A program made the translations under genes and the position numbers. The notes beneath the pieces are model-generated. The model searched no databases and was not told the origin of the DNA. It worked only from the letters and a program-made list of their open reading frames with translations. DNA of 64,000 nucleotides from Stenotrophomonas sp. ATCM1_4. GTDB taxonomy: Bacteria > Pseudomonadota > Gammaproteobacteria > Xanthomonadales > Xanthomonadaceae. Shown here piece after piece: positions 1-8,585 of this stretch; the first letter of the stretch is position 1, and every line of letters starts with the position of its first letter. Location: NCBI RefSeq assembly GCF_004348115.1, contig NZ_QPFB01000001.1, positions 2,992,028 through 3,056,027 of the forward strand, given 5' to 3'.

Positions 1-289
1 GGCCGGCGGCAGGGCTGGTGTCGATGGCGTTGTTCTTGAGCAGCCACGCATAGAAGCTGCGGCAGGCCGACAGGCGGCGCTGCAGGCTCTTGGCCGCCAG
101 CCCGCGGCGGTGCTCGGCGGCGATGAACTCACGCAACTGGTCGGTGGCCAGCGCCTGCGGGTCGTCGATGCCATGGGCCTGGCACCATTGCGACAATGCG
201 GCGAGGTCACGCTGGTAGGCATCGAGCGTATGCGCGGACATGCGCCGCTCGACCTGCAGGTAGGACAGGAACGCCGGGACGGCGCTCAT
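1..289 (-). CDS. xerC: Tyrosine recombinase XerC, N-terminal part (cut by window edge)
   Basis: The visible 96 residues begin MSAVPAFLSYLQVERRMSAH and match the N-terminal SAM-like core-binding domain of XerC (pattern YLQVER..S.HTLDAYQRDL, then RRLSACRSFYAWLLKNN). XerC acts with XerD at dif to resolve chromosome dimers. The catalytic Arg-His-Arg-Tyr domain lies outside the window. The start is the ATG at 287-289, 17 bases after the DUF484 gene ends, so it is the last gene of the lptM-dapF-DUF484-xerC cluster. That same order in E. coli (yifL-dapF-yigA-xerC) supports the identification. XerD would look similar at this end, but the neighbourhood favours XerC. Confidence 0.9.
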   Translation of the reverse strand, partial: MSAVPAFLSYLQVERRMSAHTLDAYQRDLAALSQWCQAHGIDDPQALATDQLREFIAAEHRRGLAAKSLQRRLSACRSFYAWLLKNNAIDTSPAAG

Positions 290-305
290 CGCCGCACGCC
301 CCCGC

Positions 306-983
306 TCACGCCGCGTTGAAACGCTGCAGCCCGACCACCAGCGACTCGCCCATCATGCGCAGGAACAGCGTGCCCATGCCCGGGTAGAAACGGTTCGGGT
401 CATGGCTGCCGACCGCGATCAGGCCTACGCCCGGCAACGGCAGCAACGCGGTGGATGCCACTTCGTCGACCCGTTCGCCGTAGAGCACGTCGTTCTTCTC
501 CGACTGCAGCCGGCCGCAGATCGGCTCGCCATCCTGCAGGCAGTCGTGGAACGGCGCCAGGCGCGGGCTGTCGGCGGCGATGACCTGCAGCCACGGCGCC
601 TGCTCAAGCCCTTCGACCGGCTGCAGGCTGATGATGCGAACCAGGTCACCGGCGAAGTCTTCCTCCAGCGAGGCCGCCATCGCCCGCAACGTGTCCGCTG
701 CCGACGCCTGGCGCATCAACGCCAGGGTCAGCTGGTGCGTGCGCACTGCCAGCCGTTCGTTGATCTGGGCGTTGACGCCCAGGTCGGACAGCCGCCGTGC
801 GAGCTCGCGGTTCTTGTCGCGCAACACTTCCAGCTGGTAGCTGGCCAGCGACGCGGTCGGGCCATCGTCGCGGGGCACCACCATGGTCAGGGCCAGGTCG
901 GGGAACTGCTTGAGGAAGGTCGGGTGTCGGCGCAGCCAAGCGGCCACCTCGTGTGCCCCGATCTTTTCGGCCGTGTCGTTCAT
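306..983 (-). CDS. DUF484 family protein (YigA-like)
   Basis: A 225-residue protein starting [24 protein letters not shown]. The opening '[18 protein letters not shown]' and the GAF-like C-terminal half ([28 protein letters not shown] split across residues of about 185-215) are characteristic of DUF484. The function of the family is not established; it is nearly always found between dapF and xerC. The ATG at 981-983 overlaps the dapF stop by four bases, indicating translational coupling. The reading frame stays open far upstream, but that part lies inside dapF in another frame and is not coding. Confidence 0.9.
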   Translation of the reverse strand: MNDTAEKIGAHEVAAWLRRHPTFLKQFPDLALTMVVPRDDGPTASLASYQLEVLRDKNRELARRLSDLGVNAQINERLAVRTHQLTLALMRQASAADTLRAMAASLEEDFAGDLVRIISLQPVEGLEQAPWLQVIAADSPRLAPFHDCLQDGEPICGRLQSEKNDVLYGERVDEVASTALLPLPGVGLIAVGSHDPNRFYPGMGTLFLRMMGESLVVGLQRFNAA

Positions 984-1831
984 CCTGTCCACTCTCCGTC
1001 GAATACGAATGCCGCCGGACCGGACATGACGATTTCCGCCGCATCGTCCGGCCACTGGATACGCAGGTCGCCACCGGGCAGTGACAACACCGCATCGCGC
1101 CGCAGCCGCCCCCGCTGCATCAACACCACGGCCGCCGCGCAGGCGCCGCTGCCGCAGGCCAGGGTCTCGCCGACACCGCGCTCGAACACGCGCAGCCGGG
1201 CGTGGCCGCTGTCCAACACCTGGGCGAAGCCGACATTGACCGATTCCGGGAACGAGGCATGCTGCTGCAGCAACGGACCGACCCGCTCCACCGGCGCGGC
1301 ATCGGCCGAGCCGACCTCCAGCACCGCGTGCGGGTTGCCCATCGACACCGCGCCAAACCGCACGTTCTCGCCCTGCAGCGACACCGCGTATTCCTCGCGC
1401 GCGCGCGGGAAGCCGACCAACGGGATCCGCTCCGGCTCGAACTCCGGCTTGCCCATGGCCACGGCGTAGTGATCCCCGCCCAACCGCTGCACGGCATGCG
1501 TGCGCAACGGGCTGTCGATCAGGAAGTGCTCGCCCTGGGCGGCGCCATCGCGCACCAGCCAGGCCGCCACGCAGCGCGCGCCGTTGCCGCACTGCTGGGA
1601 AGTGGACCCATCGGAGTTCCAGATCCGGTAGGACGCCACGGAGGCTTCCGAGCGCGGTGGCTCGATGGTCAGGATCTGGTCACAACCCACGCCGCGGTGG
1701 CGGTCGGCCAGGCGCGCGGCAAGGTCCGCGTCCGGCGGGGCCATGCCGGCGCGCAGGTCCAGCACCACGAAATCATTGCCGGCGCCGTGCATCTTGGTGA
1801 ACGGCAGGCGCCCTGAAACGGACATGCTCAT
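980..1831 (-). CDS. dapF: Diaminopimelate epimerase
   Basis: A 283-residue enzyme that interconverts LL- and meso-diaminopimelate for lysine and peptidoglycan synthesis in the cytoplasm. The N-terminus [15 protein letters not shown] is the family signature. The two catalytic cysteines are visible as Cys81 (QQCGNGARC) and Cys226 (LACGSGACA), which serve as the paired acid and base. Length is normal. The start overlaps the stop of the upstream lptM gene by one base (TAATG) and its end overlaps the DUF484 start by four bases, so the cluster is tightly coupled. dapE and dapD occur about 60 kb away in the same window. Confidence 0.97.
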   Translation of the reverse strand: MSMSVSGRLPFTKMHGAGNDFVVLDLRAGMAPPDADLAARLADRHRGVGCDQILTIEPPRSEASVASYRIWNSDGSTSQQCGNGARCVAAWLVRDGAAQGEHFLIDSPLRTHAVQRLGGDHYAVAMGKPEFEPERIPLVGFPRAREEYAVSLQGENVRFGAVSMGNPHAVLEVGSADAAPVERVGPLLQQHASFPESVNVGFAQVLDSGHARLRVFERGVGETLACGSGACAAAVVLMQRGRLRRDAVLSLPGGDLRIQWPDDAAEIVMSGPAAFVFDGEWTG

Positions 1832-2064
1832 TACGGCTGGGTACCCTCGGCCGGCTTCCTGGCCTGCGCAGGCTCAGTGCCGTCGGTCGGCGGGACAGCG
1901 GCGGCATCGTCGGCAGCCGGTGCGTCTTCCGGCACCACCTCCTGCTCTTCGACCGGCACCGGCTTCTGCGGCATCACCAGCGGGCCTTTGTTGCCGCAGG
2001 CGGTGAGGGCCAGCAGCGCGCAGGCCACCGGGATGAGCAACAGGGAACGGGACGTCATGTTCAT
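1831..2064 (-). CDS. lptM: LPS translocon maturation chaperone LptM (YifL-type lipoprotein)
   Basis: A 77-residue lipoprotein. The signal peptide ([19 protein letters not shown]) ends in lipobox LTAC with Cys23, followed directly by [10 protein letters not shown], the conserved short motif of YifL/LptM. In E. coli LptM helps correct disulfide formation in the LptD/E LPS export complex. The rest is Pro/Ala/Glu-rich and probably disordered. It is the first gene of the cluster ahead of dapF, exactly as yifL is in E. coli. The function is assigned by family and synteny, since the protein is too short for more. Confidence 0.88.
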   Translation of the reverse strand: MNMTSRSLLLIPVACALLALTACGNKGPLVMPQKPVPVEEQEVVPEDAPAADDAAAVPPTDGTEPAQARKPAEGTQP

Positions 2065-2207
2065 CCCCCGAGTATAGCCACTGGACCATGAAGTCCGGAT
2101 GGAACTGCGGCTGTTCAGTCACCCATGGATCGCGTCCGCAGGCGCCCGTCGGCCATCCCGCGCAGGGGGCCCGCCCATTGCAGGGCAACCGGGCAGGCAC
2201 CGGTCAT

Positions 2208-2234
2208 GGTTGCGGGCCGCCCGGGCCCGCAACC
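2208..2234. terminator. Strong hairpin between ptrB and lptM
   Basis: A perfect 10-bp stem (2208-2217 with 2225-2234, GGTTGCGGGC / GCCCGCAACC) with a 7-base loop lies 10 bases beyond the ptrB stop. No T-run follows on either strand, so it may act as a weak or Rho-assisted terminator or as an mRNA 3' end stabiliser. The rest of 2065-2243 shows no gene. Confidence 0.45.
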
Positions 2235-2243
2235 GGTTCGGCA

Positions 2244-4352
2244 TTACTGGGCCACGCCCAGCTGCGACAGCACGAAGGCATACGACTCGGCCAGCTCGTG
2301 GTAACGCTGGAAGCGACCGGACTTGCCGCCGTGGCCGGCTTCCATGTTGGTGCGGAACACGATCGGCAGGCTGCCGGTGTTCACGTCGCGCAGGCGCGCC
2401 ACCCACTTGGCCGGCTCCCAGTACTGCACCTGCGAATCCCACAGGCCGGTACCGACGAACAGCGACGGATAGTCCTGGGCGCGCACGTTGTCGTACGGCG
2501 AGTAGCTCAGCATGTAGTCGTAGTACGGCTTCTGCTCGGGGTTGCCCCACTCGTCGTACTCGTTGGTGGTCAGCGGGATGCTGGCGTCGAGCATGGTGGT
2601 GACCACGTCCACGAACGGCACCTGGGCGACCATCACCCGGTAGTCGCCCGGGGCCTGGTTGGCCACCGCGCCCATCAGCAGGCCGCCGGCACTGCCGCCG
2701 GACGCGGCCACGCGGTCCTTGGCGGCATAGCCCTGCGCGACCAGCGCGCGGGTGACGTCGACGAAGTCGTTGAAGGTGTTCTGCTTGTGCAGCAGCTTGC
2801 CGTCCTCATACCAGTTGCGGCCCATTTCCTCGCCGCCGCGGATGTGCGCGATGGCGTAGACCAGGCCACGATCAAGCAGGCTGACCACGCTCTGGTTGAA
2901 GCCGGGGTCCATCGACATGCCGTAGCTGCCGTAGGCGTACTGGTACAGCGCGGCGCTGCCGTCCTTCCTGAAGCCCTTCTTGTAGACCAGCGACACCGGC
3001 ACCTTGGCGCCGTCGCGCGCAGTCACCCAGACCCGCTCGGTCTGGTACAGCGACGGGTCGTAGCCGATCACCGGCTGCTGCTTGAGCTGGCGGCGCTCGC
3101 CGGTCTTCACGTTGAGCTCGTAGGTGGTGGCCGGCGTGGTCAGCGAGGTGTAGCCGTAGCGCAGCCAGTCGGTGTCGGGCTCGGCATTGACCGACAGACC
3201 CATCGAGTACGCCGGCTCGTCGGCCTTGACGAACTCGCTGCGGCCGTCTGCAAACAGCAGGCGCACGCGCTCCAGCGCATCGGCGCGCTCGGCGATGGCG
3301 GTGTAGCCGTTGAACAGCTCGAAGCCCTCGACCAGCACCTGCGGATCGTGCGCCACCCAGTCCTGCCACTGGTCGCGGCGGGTGGCACCTTCCGGCGCGG
3401 TGACCAGCTTGAAGTTCTTCGCGCCATCGGCGTTGGTGCGGATCACCCAGCGGCCGTCGAAGTGGTCGGCGTCGTATTCCACGTCGCGCGCGCGCGGGGC
3501 GAGCACGGTGAAGGTGCCCGGGTTGGCGGCCGAGGTGTAACGCAGCTCGGAGGACACCGTGCTGTCCACGCCGATGGTGATGAACTTGTCGTCGCGGGTA
3601 CGGCCGATGCCCATGTAGAAGCTGTCATCGGTTTCCTCGTACACCAGCACGTCGCTGCTGGCCGGGGTACCGAGCACGTGCTTCTTCACCCGCACGGTGA
3701 GCAGGGTTTCCGGGTCGTTCTCGACGTAGAACACGGTGCGGTTGTCATCGGCCCAGACCACGTTGGCCGACACCCCGGTGATCACATCCGGCAGCAGCTG
3801 GCCGGTGCCCAGGTCCTTGAAGCGCAGCGTGTACTGGCGACGGCCCACGTCATCCTCGGCCCAGGCCAGGATGCGGTTGTCCTGGCTGACCGCCATATCG
3901 TCGACACCGAAGAAGCCCTTGCCCTCGGCCATGGCATTGAGGTCCAGCAGCACCTCTTCCGGGGCCTGCATGTCGCCCTTGCGGCGCGCATGGATGGGGT
4001 AGTCCTTGCCGGTCTCGTAGCGGGTGTAATACCAGTAGCCGCGCTCGCGGTACGGCACGCTGGCATCGTCCTGCTTGATGCGCCCGACGATCTCGGCGTA
4101 CAGCTTGTCCTCCAGCGGCTTGAGCGGCGCCATCAACGCATCGGTGTAGGCGTTCTCGGCGTTGAGGTAGGCCAACATGGCCGGATCCTCGCGCTTGTCG
4201 TCGCGCAGCCAGTAGTACTCGTCCTGGCGCTGCGCACCGAACGGCGCCTTGACCGTGTGCGGACGCTTCTCGACATCCGGCGGAGTGGGCGTTGCGGCGA
4301 TGGCGGAATTGATCATCAGGCTTGCTACCAACAGACAAAGGGTGGGTTTCAC
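2244..4352 (-). CDS. ptrB: Exported oligopeptidase B-like S9A serine peptidase
   Basis: A 702-residue S9A peptidase that would cleave peptides after basic residues. The likely start is the GTG at 4350-4352, because it yields a clean signal peptide (VKPTLCLLVASLMINSAIA, cut before ATPTPPDVEKRP). The N-terminal part carries the family motif DEYYWLRDD, then a beta-propeller, then the alpha/beta-hydrolase domain. The catalytic triad is visible as Ser554 (GGSAGG), Asp639 (GLWDSQV) and His674 (EAGHGG). The frame is open 47 codons further upstream, but that stretch has no signal sequence and overlaps the divergent aminotransferase promoter. A periplasmic location is inferred. E. coli PtrB is cytosolic, so substrate and location may differ. 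Confidence 0.88.
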   Translation of the reverse strand: MKPTLCLLVASLMINSAIAATPTPPDVEKRPHTVKAPFGAQRQDEYYWLRDDKREDPAMLAYLNAENAYTDALMAPLKPLEDKLYAEIVGRIKQDDASVPYRERGYWYYTRYETGKDYPIHARRKGDMQAPEEVLLDLNAMAEGKGFFGVDDMAVSQDNRILAWAEDDVGRRQYTLRFKDLGTGQLLPDVITGVSANVVWADDNRTVFYVENDPETLLTVRVKKHVLGTPASSDVLVYEETDDSFYMGIGRTRDDKFITIGVDSTVSSELRYTSAANPGTFTVLAPRARDVEYDADHFDGRWVIRTNADGAKNFKLVTAPEGATRRDQWQDWVAHDPQVLVEGFELFNGYTAIAERADALERVRLLFADGRSEFVKADEPAYSMGLSVNAEPDTDWLRYGYTSLTTPATTYELNVKTGERRQLKQQPVIGYDPSLYQTERVWVTARDGAKVPVSLVYKKGFRKDGSAALYQYAYGSYGMSMDPGFNQSVVSLLDRGLVYAIAHIRGGEEMGRNWYEDGKLLHKQNTFNDFVDVTRALVAQGYAAKDRVAASGGSAGGLLMGAVANQAPGDYRVMVAQVPFVDVVTTMLDASIPLTTNEYDEWGNPEQKPYYDYMLSYSPYDNVRAQDYPSLFVGTGLWDSQVQYWEPAKWVARLRDVNTGSLPIVFRTNMEAGHGGKSGRFQRYHELAESYAFVLSQLGVAQ

Positions 4353-4460
4353 GGAAGGGTTCCCATGGGCGGGGCGGATGCCCGCGCAATGCCGACAGTG
4401 TGCCATGGGCAATGCAGCCCTTCGAGACGACATACGGCTGCCAGCACCGGCCTTGCGGCC

Positions 4461-4466
4461 TATGAT
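4461..4466 (+). promoter_or_regulatory. Possible -10 box for the aminotransferase gene
   Basis: TATGAT lies eight bases before the ATG at 4474 and no ribosome-binding site is visible between them. If this is the -10 element, transcription would begin almost on the ATG and the mRNA would be leaderless. No good -35 is seen. The ATGs at 4462 and 4465 inside this box are in the same frame and are competing starts. Confidence 0.3.
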
Positions 4467-4473
4467 GTCGGCG

Positions 4474-5676
4474 ATGAACACCCCAGCCCCCACGCCGTCC
4501 GGCTACAGCCGGCGCAGCCACGAGATCGCCCCGTTCCACGTCATGTCCCTGTTGGCCCGCGCCAATGCGCTGGAGCAGGCCGGCCACGATGTGATCCACC
4601 TGGAAATCGGCGAGCCCGACTTCACCACCGCCGAGCCGGTCATCCGCGCCGGCCAGGCCGCGCTCGCCGCCGGACATACCCGCTACACCGCCGCGCGTGG
4701 CCTGCCGGCGCTGCGCGAGGCCATCGCCGGCTTCTACGCGGACCGCTACCGGTTGCAGATCGATCCGGAGCGCATCCTGGTCACCCCGGGCGGTTCCGGC
4801 GCGCTGCTGCTGGCCTCCAGCCTGCTGGTCGACCCGGGCCGGCACTGGCTGCTGGCCGACCCCGGCTATCCGTGCAACCGCCATTTCCTGCGCCTGGTGG
4901 AAGGCGCCGCGCAGCTGGTGCCGGTCGGCCCGGACAGCGGTTACCAGCTCACCCCCGAACTGATCGCCGGGCACTGGAACGCCGACAGCGTCGGCGCGCT
5001 GGTCGCCTCCCCCGCCAACCCCACCGGCACCACGCTGGACGCCACCCAACTGGCGGCGTTGTCGGCCACCTTGAAGGCTCGCGGCGGCCACCTGGTGGTG
5101 GACGAGATCTACCACGGCCTGACCTACGGCTTCGACGCCCCCAGCGTGCTGGAAGTGGACGACGAGGCGTTCGTGCTGAACAGCTTCTCCAAGTACTTCG
5201 GCATGACCGGGTGGCGGCTGGGCTGGCTGGTGGCGCCCCCGGCCGCGGTACCGGAACTGGAGAAGCTGGCGCAGAACCTGTACATCAGCGCGCCCTCGAT
5301 GGCGCAGCATGCCGCGCTGGCCTGCTTCGCGCCGGAGACGATCGCCATCTTCGAGCAGCGTCGCGCGCAGTTCCAGCAGCGTCGCGACTACCTGCTGCCC
5401 GCCCTGCGCGAGTTGGGCTTCCGCATCGACGTGGCGCCGCAGGGTGCGTTCTACCTGTACTGCGACGTGAGCGCATTCACCGATGACGCGCAGGCCTTCT
5501 GCGCGCACTTCCTGGAGACCGAGCACGTGGCATTCACGCCCGGCCTGGACTTCGGCCATCACCGCGCCAACCAGCACGTACGCATCGCCTACACGCAGGA
5601 CGTGGCCCGACTGCAGGAGGCAGTGCTGCGGATCGGGCGCGGGTTGGAGCACTGGCAGGGACAACAGACGACCTGA
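4474..5676 (+). CDS. PLP-dependent class I/II aminotransferase
   Basis: A 400-residue fold-type I aminotransferase. Visible landmarks are the substrate-loop motif EIGEPDF near residue 40, GGSGALLL near 110, SPANPTGT near 175, DEIYHGLTYG near 210, and the PLP lysine Lys240 in SFSKYFGMTGWRLGW. This pattern fits the AspC/alanine aminotransferase-like branch; the amino donor cannot be read from sequence. The start is taken as the ATG at 4474; the ATGs at 4462 and 4465 are in frame too. The gene is divergent from ptrB, with about 120 bases between starts, and is followed by palindromes and a heptamer array rather than a gene on its own strand. Confidence 0.9.
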   Translation: MNTPAPTPSGYSRRSHEIAPFHVMSLLARANALEQAGHDVIHLEIGEPDFTTAEPVIRAGQAALAAGHTRYTAARGLPALREAIAGFYADRYRLQIDPERILVTPGGSGALLLASSLLVDPGRHWLLADPGYPCNRHFLRLVEGAAQLVPVGPDSGYQLTPELIAGHWNADSVGALVASPANPTGTTLDATQLAALSATLKARGGHLVVDEIYHGLTYGFDAPSVLEVDDEAFVLNSFSKYFGMTGWRLGWLVAPPAAVPELEKLAQNLYISAPSMAQHAALACFAPETIAIFEQRRAQFQQRRDYLLPALRELGFRIDVAPQGAFYLYCDVSAFTDDAQAFCAHFLETEHVAFTPGLDFGHHRANQHVRIAYTQDVARLQEAVLRIGRGLEHWQGQQTT

Positions 5677-5682
5677 TGACTC

Positions 5683-5727
5683 CCTTCTCCCGCCTGCGGG
5701 AGAAGGTGCCCGAAGGGCGGATGAGGG
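5683..5727. repeat. Dispersed palindromic repeat (CTCCCGCNNGCGGGAG type), copy 1
   Basis: A short palindrome, CTTCTCCCGCCTGCGGGAGAAG, followed by GTGCCCGAAGGGCGGATGAGGG. The same core recurs near 5864, 33931, 35248, 53439, 53505, 61905 and 61982, and in modified form inside a gene near 55010. It lies just past the aminotransferase stop and could form a hairpin in its mRNA. Confidence 0.8.
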
Positions 5728-5823
5728 GCTTTGGGCTTTGGGCTTTGGGCTTTGGGCTTTGGGCTTTGGGCTTTGGGCTTTGAGCTTTGAGCTTCGAGCT
5801 TCGAGCTTCGAGCTTCGAGCTTC
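5726..5823. repeat. Heptanucleotide tandem array, 14 units
   Basis: Fourteen exact-length 7-bp units: eight GGGCTTT, one GAGCTTT, then five GAGCTTC. The drift from one unit type to the next is ordered, as expected for growth by slipped-strand events. The array lies between two convergent genes and is bracketed by palindromic repeats 5683-5727 and 5864-5902. It is not part of a gene and is probably variable in copy number between strains. Confidence 0.95.
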
Positions 5824-5863
5824 GAAAGCGTTCATATGAGTTCACTATCGGGGCTTCGCCCCT

Positions 5864-5902
5864 GCCCTCACCCCACCCCCTCTCCCGCCTGCGGGAGAGG
5901 GG
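5864..5902. repeat. Dispersed palindromic repeat, copy 2 (opposite orientation)
   Basis: CCCTCACCCCACCCCC followed by TCTCCCGCCTGCGGGAGAGG. It is in the opposite orientation to copy 1 at 5683-5727, so the pair flanks the heptamer array. Confidence 0.8.
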
Positions 5903-5908
5903 CTTCAA

Positions 5909-5942
5909 ACAACAAACGCCACCTTCCGGTGGCGTTTGTTGT
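5909..5942. terminator. Bidirectional intrinsic terminator
   Basis: A perfect 15-bp stem (5909-5923 with 5928-5942; core ACGCCACC / GGTGGCGT) closed by a TTCC tetraloop. On the minus strand T-rich sequence follows, which fits termination of the peptidase gene ending at 5963. It could also stop transcripts coming from the plus-strand aminotransferase. Confidence 0.85.
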
Positions 5943-5962
5943 GTATCAACTCCAGCTGAGCA

Positions 5963-8062
5963 TCACTTCTTGCTCAGCTGCTCCCACAGGAAGCTATAGG
6001 CCAGTGCCGACATGTGCGCGGCCTGCGCGTTGTTGGCTGCGCCGCCGTGGCCACCTTCGATGTTCTCGTAGTAGGTCACGTCCTTGCCGGCGTCGATCAT
6101 CTTGGCCGCCATCTTGCGGGCATGGCCCGGATGCACGCGGTCATCGCGGGTGGAGGTGGTGAACAGCACCGGCGGGTAGGTCTTGCCCGGGTCGAACAGG
6201 TGGTACGGCGAGAAGGTCTTGATGAACTCCCAATCAGCCGTGTCCGGGTTGCCGTACTCGGCCATCCACGAGGCGCCGGCCAGCAGGTGGCTGTAGCGCT
6301 TCATGTCCAGCAGCGGCACCTGCACCACCACCGCACCGAACAGCTCCGGGTACTGGGTCAGCATGTTGCCGGTCAGCAGGCCGCCGTTGCTGCCGCCCTG
6401 CACGCCCAGGTGCCTGGCCGAGGTGATGTTGCGGCTGACCAGGTCCTGCGCAACCGCCGCCATGTCCTCGTAGGCCTTGTGGCGGTTCTGCTTCAGCGCG
6501 GCCTGGTGCCAGCGCGGGCCGTACTCGCCACCGCCGCGGATGTTGGCCACCACGTACACGCCGCCCTTGTCCAGCCAGGCGCGGCCCATGCCGCCGGAGT
6601 AGCCCGGGGTCAGCGAGATCTCGAAGCCACCGTAGCCGTACAGCAGGGTCGGGTTGGAGCCATCCAGCTTCATCGCCTTGTCGTGCACCACGAAGTACGG
6701 CACGCGGGTGCCGTCCTTGCTGGTGGCGAAATGCTGCTCGATCACCTTGCCGCTGGCGTCGAAGAACGCCGGCATGGTCTTGAGCACTTCCGGCTGCTGG
6801 CCGATCTCTGCCAGCGACAGCGTGGTCGGGGTCAGGTAATCGGTGACGGTCATCCACACCGCGTCGCTTTCGTCGGCGTCGACCGCGCCGATGCCAATGG
6901 TGCCGAACGCCGGTGCGCCGGTGAAATCACCGGTGGTCCAGCCGTTGGCACCGTGGGTCAGCACCTGCAGGCGGTTCTTGACGTCGTCCAGCACGTTCAG
7001 CACCACGTGCGACTTGGTCCAGGACATGCCGGCCAGCGACGTCGTTTCGGTCGGTGCGAACAGCACGTCGAACTCGCGCTTGCCGGCCATGAAGTCATCG
7101 AACTTCGTGGCCAGCAGCGAACCGGCGGCGTAGGTCTTGCCACCCACGGTCCACGGCTCGCGCAGCTCCAGGGTCAGCCACTCGCGGCGCACGCCCTTCT
7201 CGGCCGAATTCGGCGCATCGATCTTGGTCAGCTTGCCGTCGGCGCCGAGCACGAACAGCTCGTTGTTGTAGAAGGCGATGGTGCGGCTGACGTAGTTGCG
7301 CTCGAAGCCCGGGGTGTCGTCGTGCATCGCGGCGATGTACATGTCCTCCGGCTTGCCTTCGTACACGGTCGTGGCCGAGGCCATCGGCGTGCCGCGGCGC
7401 CACTGCTTGACCACGCGCGGGTAGCCGGACGTGGTCATCGAGCCATCACCGAAGTCGGTGTAGACGAACACGTTGTCCTGGTCGATCCAGCCCAGGCCAC
7501 CCTTGGCTTCCGGACGGAAGAAACCGTCCTTGATCCAGTCCTTCCTGGACAGGTCGAACTCGCGGGTGACGTCGGCATCGGCGCCGCCGCGCGAAAGCGC
7601 GATCAGGCAGCGGGTGTACTCCGGGCGCAGGCAGTTGGCGCCATGCCACACCCAGTTCTCGCCCTCGGCCTTGTTCAGCGCGTCCAGGTCCAGCACGGTT
7701 TCCCACAGCGGCTCGGCCTTGCGGTACTCCACCAGCGTGGTCCGGCGCCACACGCCGCGCTCGTGCTGCTTGTCCTTCCAGAAGTTGTAGTAGTAGTCGC
7801 CGATCTTCTCCACGCCCGGGATCTTGGCGTCCGAATCCAGCACCTCGCGGATGCCGGCTTCCATCTGCCGGAACTGCGGGGTCTGCGCCAGGCGGCCCTC
7901 GGAACGGGCGTTCTGCTCCTTCACCCACGCCAGCGGCTTGTCGCCGGTGACGTCTTCCAGCCAGGCGTAGTTGTCCTGGGGTTCGTCAGCGGCCATGGCG
8001 GCACCGGCCAGGCCAGAGGAGATCAGGCCTGCAACGAGGCAGGCGGAGGTGATTCGGGACAT
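5963..8062 (-). CDS. Exported prolyl oligopeptidase (S9A)
   Basis: A 699-residue prolyl oligopeptidase-family serine peptidase that hydrolyses short peptides, typically after proline. The start ATG at 8060-8062 gives a signal peptide (MSRITSACLVAGLISSGLAGAAMA) cut before ADEPQDNYAWLEDV, and YAWLEDV is the family's N-terminal motif. A seven-bladed propeller region precedes the hydrolase domain. The triad is Ser558 (GGSNGG), Asp640 (RDDRVHP) and His672 (GGHGG). The frame remains open about 106 codons upstream but without a signal sequence or family match. The gene is followed by the terminator at 5909-5942. A periplasmic role in peptide use is inferred. Confidence 0.92.
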   Translation of the reverse strand: MSRITSACLVAGLISSGLAGAAMAADEPQDNYAWLEDVTGDKPLAWVKEQNARSEGRLAQTPQFRQMEAGIREVLDSDAKIPGVEKIGDYYYNFWKDKQHERGVWRRTTLVEYRKAEPLWETVLDLDALNKAEGENWVWHGANCLRPEYTRCLIALSRGGADADVTREFDLSRKDWIKDGFFRPEAKGGLGWIDQDNVFVYTDFGDGSMTTSGYPRVVKQWRRGTPMASATTVYEGKPEDMYIAAMHDDTPGFERNYVSRTIAFYNNELFVLGADGKLTKIDAPNSAEKGVRREWLTLELREPWTVGGKTYAAGSLLATKFDDFMAGKREFDVLFAPTETTSLAGMSWTKSHVVLNVLDDVKNRLQVLTHGANGWTTGDFTGAPAFGTIGIGAVDADESDAVWMTVTDYLTPTTLSLAEIGQQPEVLKTMPAFFDASGKVIEQHFATSKDGTRVPYFVVHDKAMKLDGSNPTLLYGYGGFEISLTPGYSGGMGRAWLDKGGVYVVANIRGGGEYGPRWHQAALKQNRHKAYEDMAAVAQDLVSRNITSARHLGVQGGSNGGLLTGNMLTQYPELFGAVVVQVPLLDMKRYSHLLAGASWMAEYGNPDTADWEFIKTFSPYHLFDPGKTYPPVLFTTSTRDDRVHPGHARKMAAKMIDAGKDVTYYENIEGGHGGAANNAQAAHMSALAYSFLWEQLSKK

Positions 8063-8130
8063 GTGTGCTCCACGCGGACATAGGCCGCGAACGCTAGCAC
8101 AGGCCCTGCCCCACCTCCCCCTGTCGAAGG

Positions 8131-8448
8131 TCAGGCCACCTGCGACCAGCGCGCCCGGACCGGACGGCGTGCGCGGCGCGCCTGCGGGCCACGGCGGCGC
8201 GGTGCCGCCTGGCGGTTGCGCCAGCGCGCAGGCAGGCGGAAGCGGTACAGGGCCCACCATGCGCTCAACGGCATGCCGACCAGCCACAACGGCAACCAGC
8301 CGATCCACTCGCTGTGGCCTCGCGCCGCCGGCCATACCACTACCAGGGCCAACCCTGCCATCACGGCTTGCCTGACGCAACGCAGCACCCGCAGATCGGG
8401 GGTCGGCTCAGGGTGACGGCGGGATGACGAAGCAGCAGGCTTGGACAT
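8131..8448 (-). CDS. Small two-helix membrane protein of unknown function
   Basis: A 105-residue protein starting MSKPAASSSRRHPEPTPDLR. Two hydrophobic segments are visible (AVMAGLALVVVWPAA near residues 30-44 and WIGWLPLWLVGMPLSAWWAL near 50-69), and the tail is strongly basic (RRRGPQARRARRPVRARW). GGAGAA five bases before the ATG at 8446-8448 supports this start. I do not recognise a family. The positive tail suggests it stays cytoplasmic. The gene is divergent from the lipocalin gene. Confidence 0.55.
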   Translation of the reverse strand: MSKPAASSSRRHPEPTPDLRVLRCVRQAVMAGLALVVVWPAARGHSEWIGWLPLWLVGMPLSAWWALYRFRLPARWRNRQAAPRRRGPQARRARRPVRARWSQVA

Positions 8449-8585
8449 GACGTTCTCCGGCAATGGGACGGGTGTTGGCGTGCATCCTCGCCATCGGCCA
8501 TCTCACGGACTGCGACCTGCCATTGACGCGCCCATCGCTGCCCGTCGAACATGCTGCCGTCATCAACCATGGCGCGTCCTACGCA

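Noticed and set aside
2088..5486. Very long open frame on the plus strand opposite ptrB and over the aminotransferase
   Set aside because: It is antisense to a clear S9 peptidase and out of frame with a clear aminotransferase. Its His/Val/Gly/Arg-rich translation is the usual shadow of high-GC third positions.
5726..5823. CRISPR-like array
   Set aside because: The repeats are 7 bp and contiguous with no spacers, so this is a simple tandem repeat. No cas genes are in the window.
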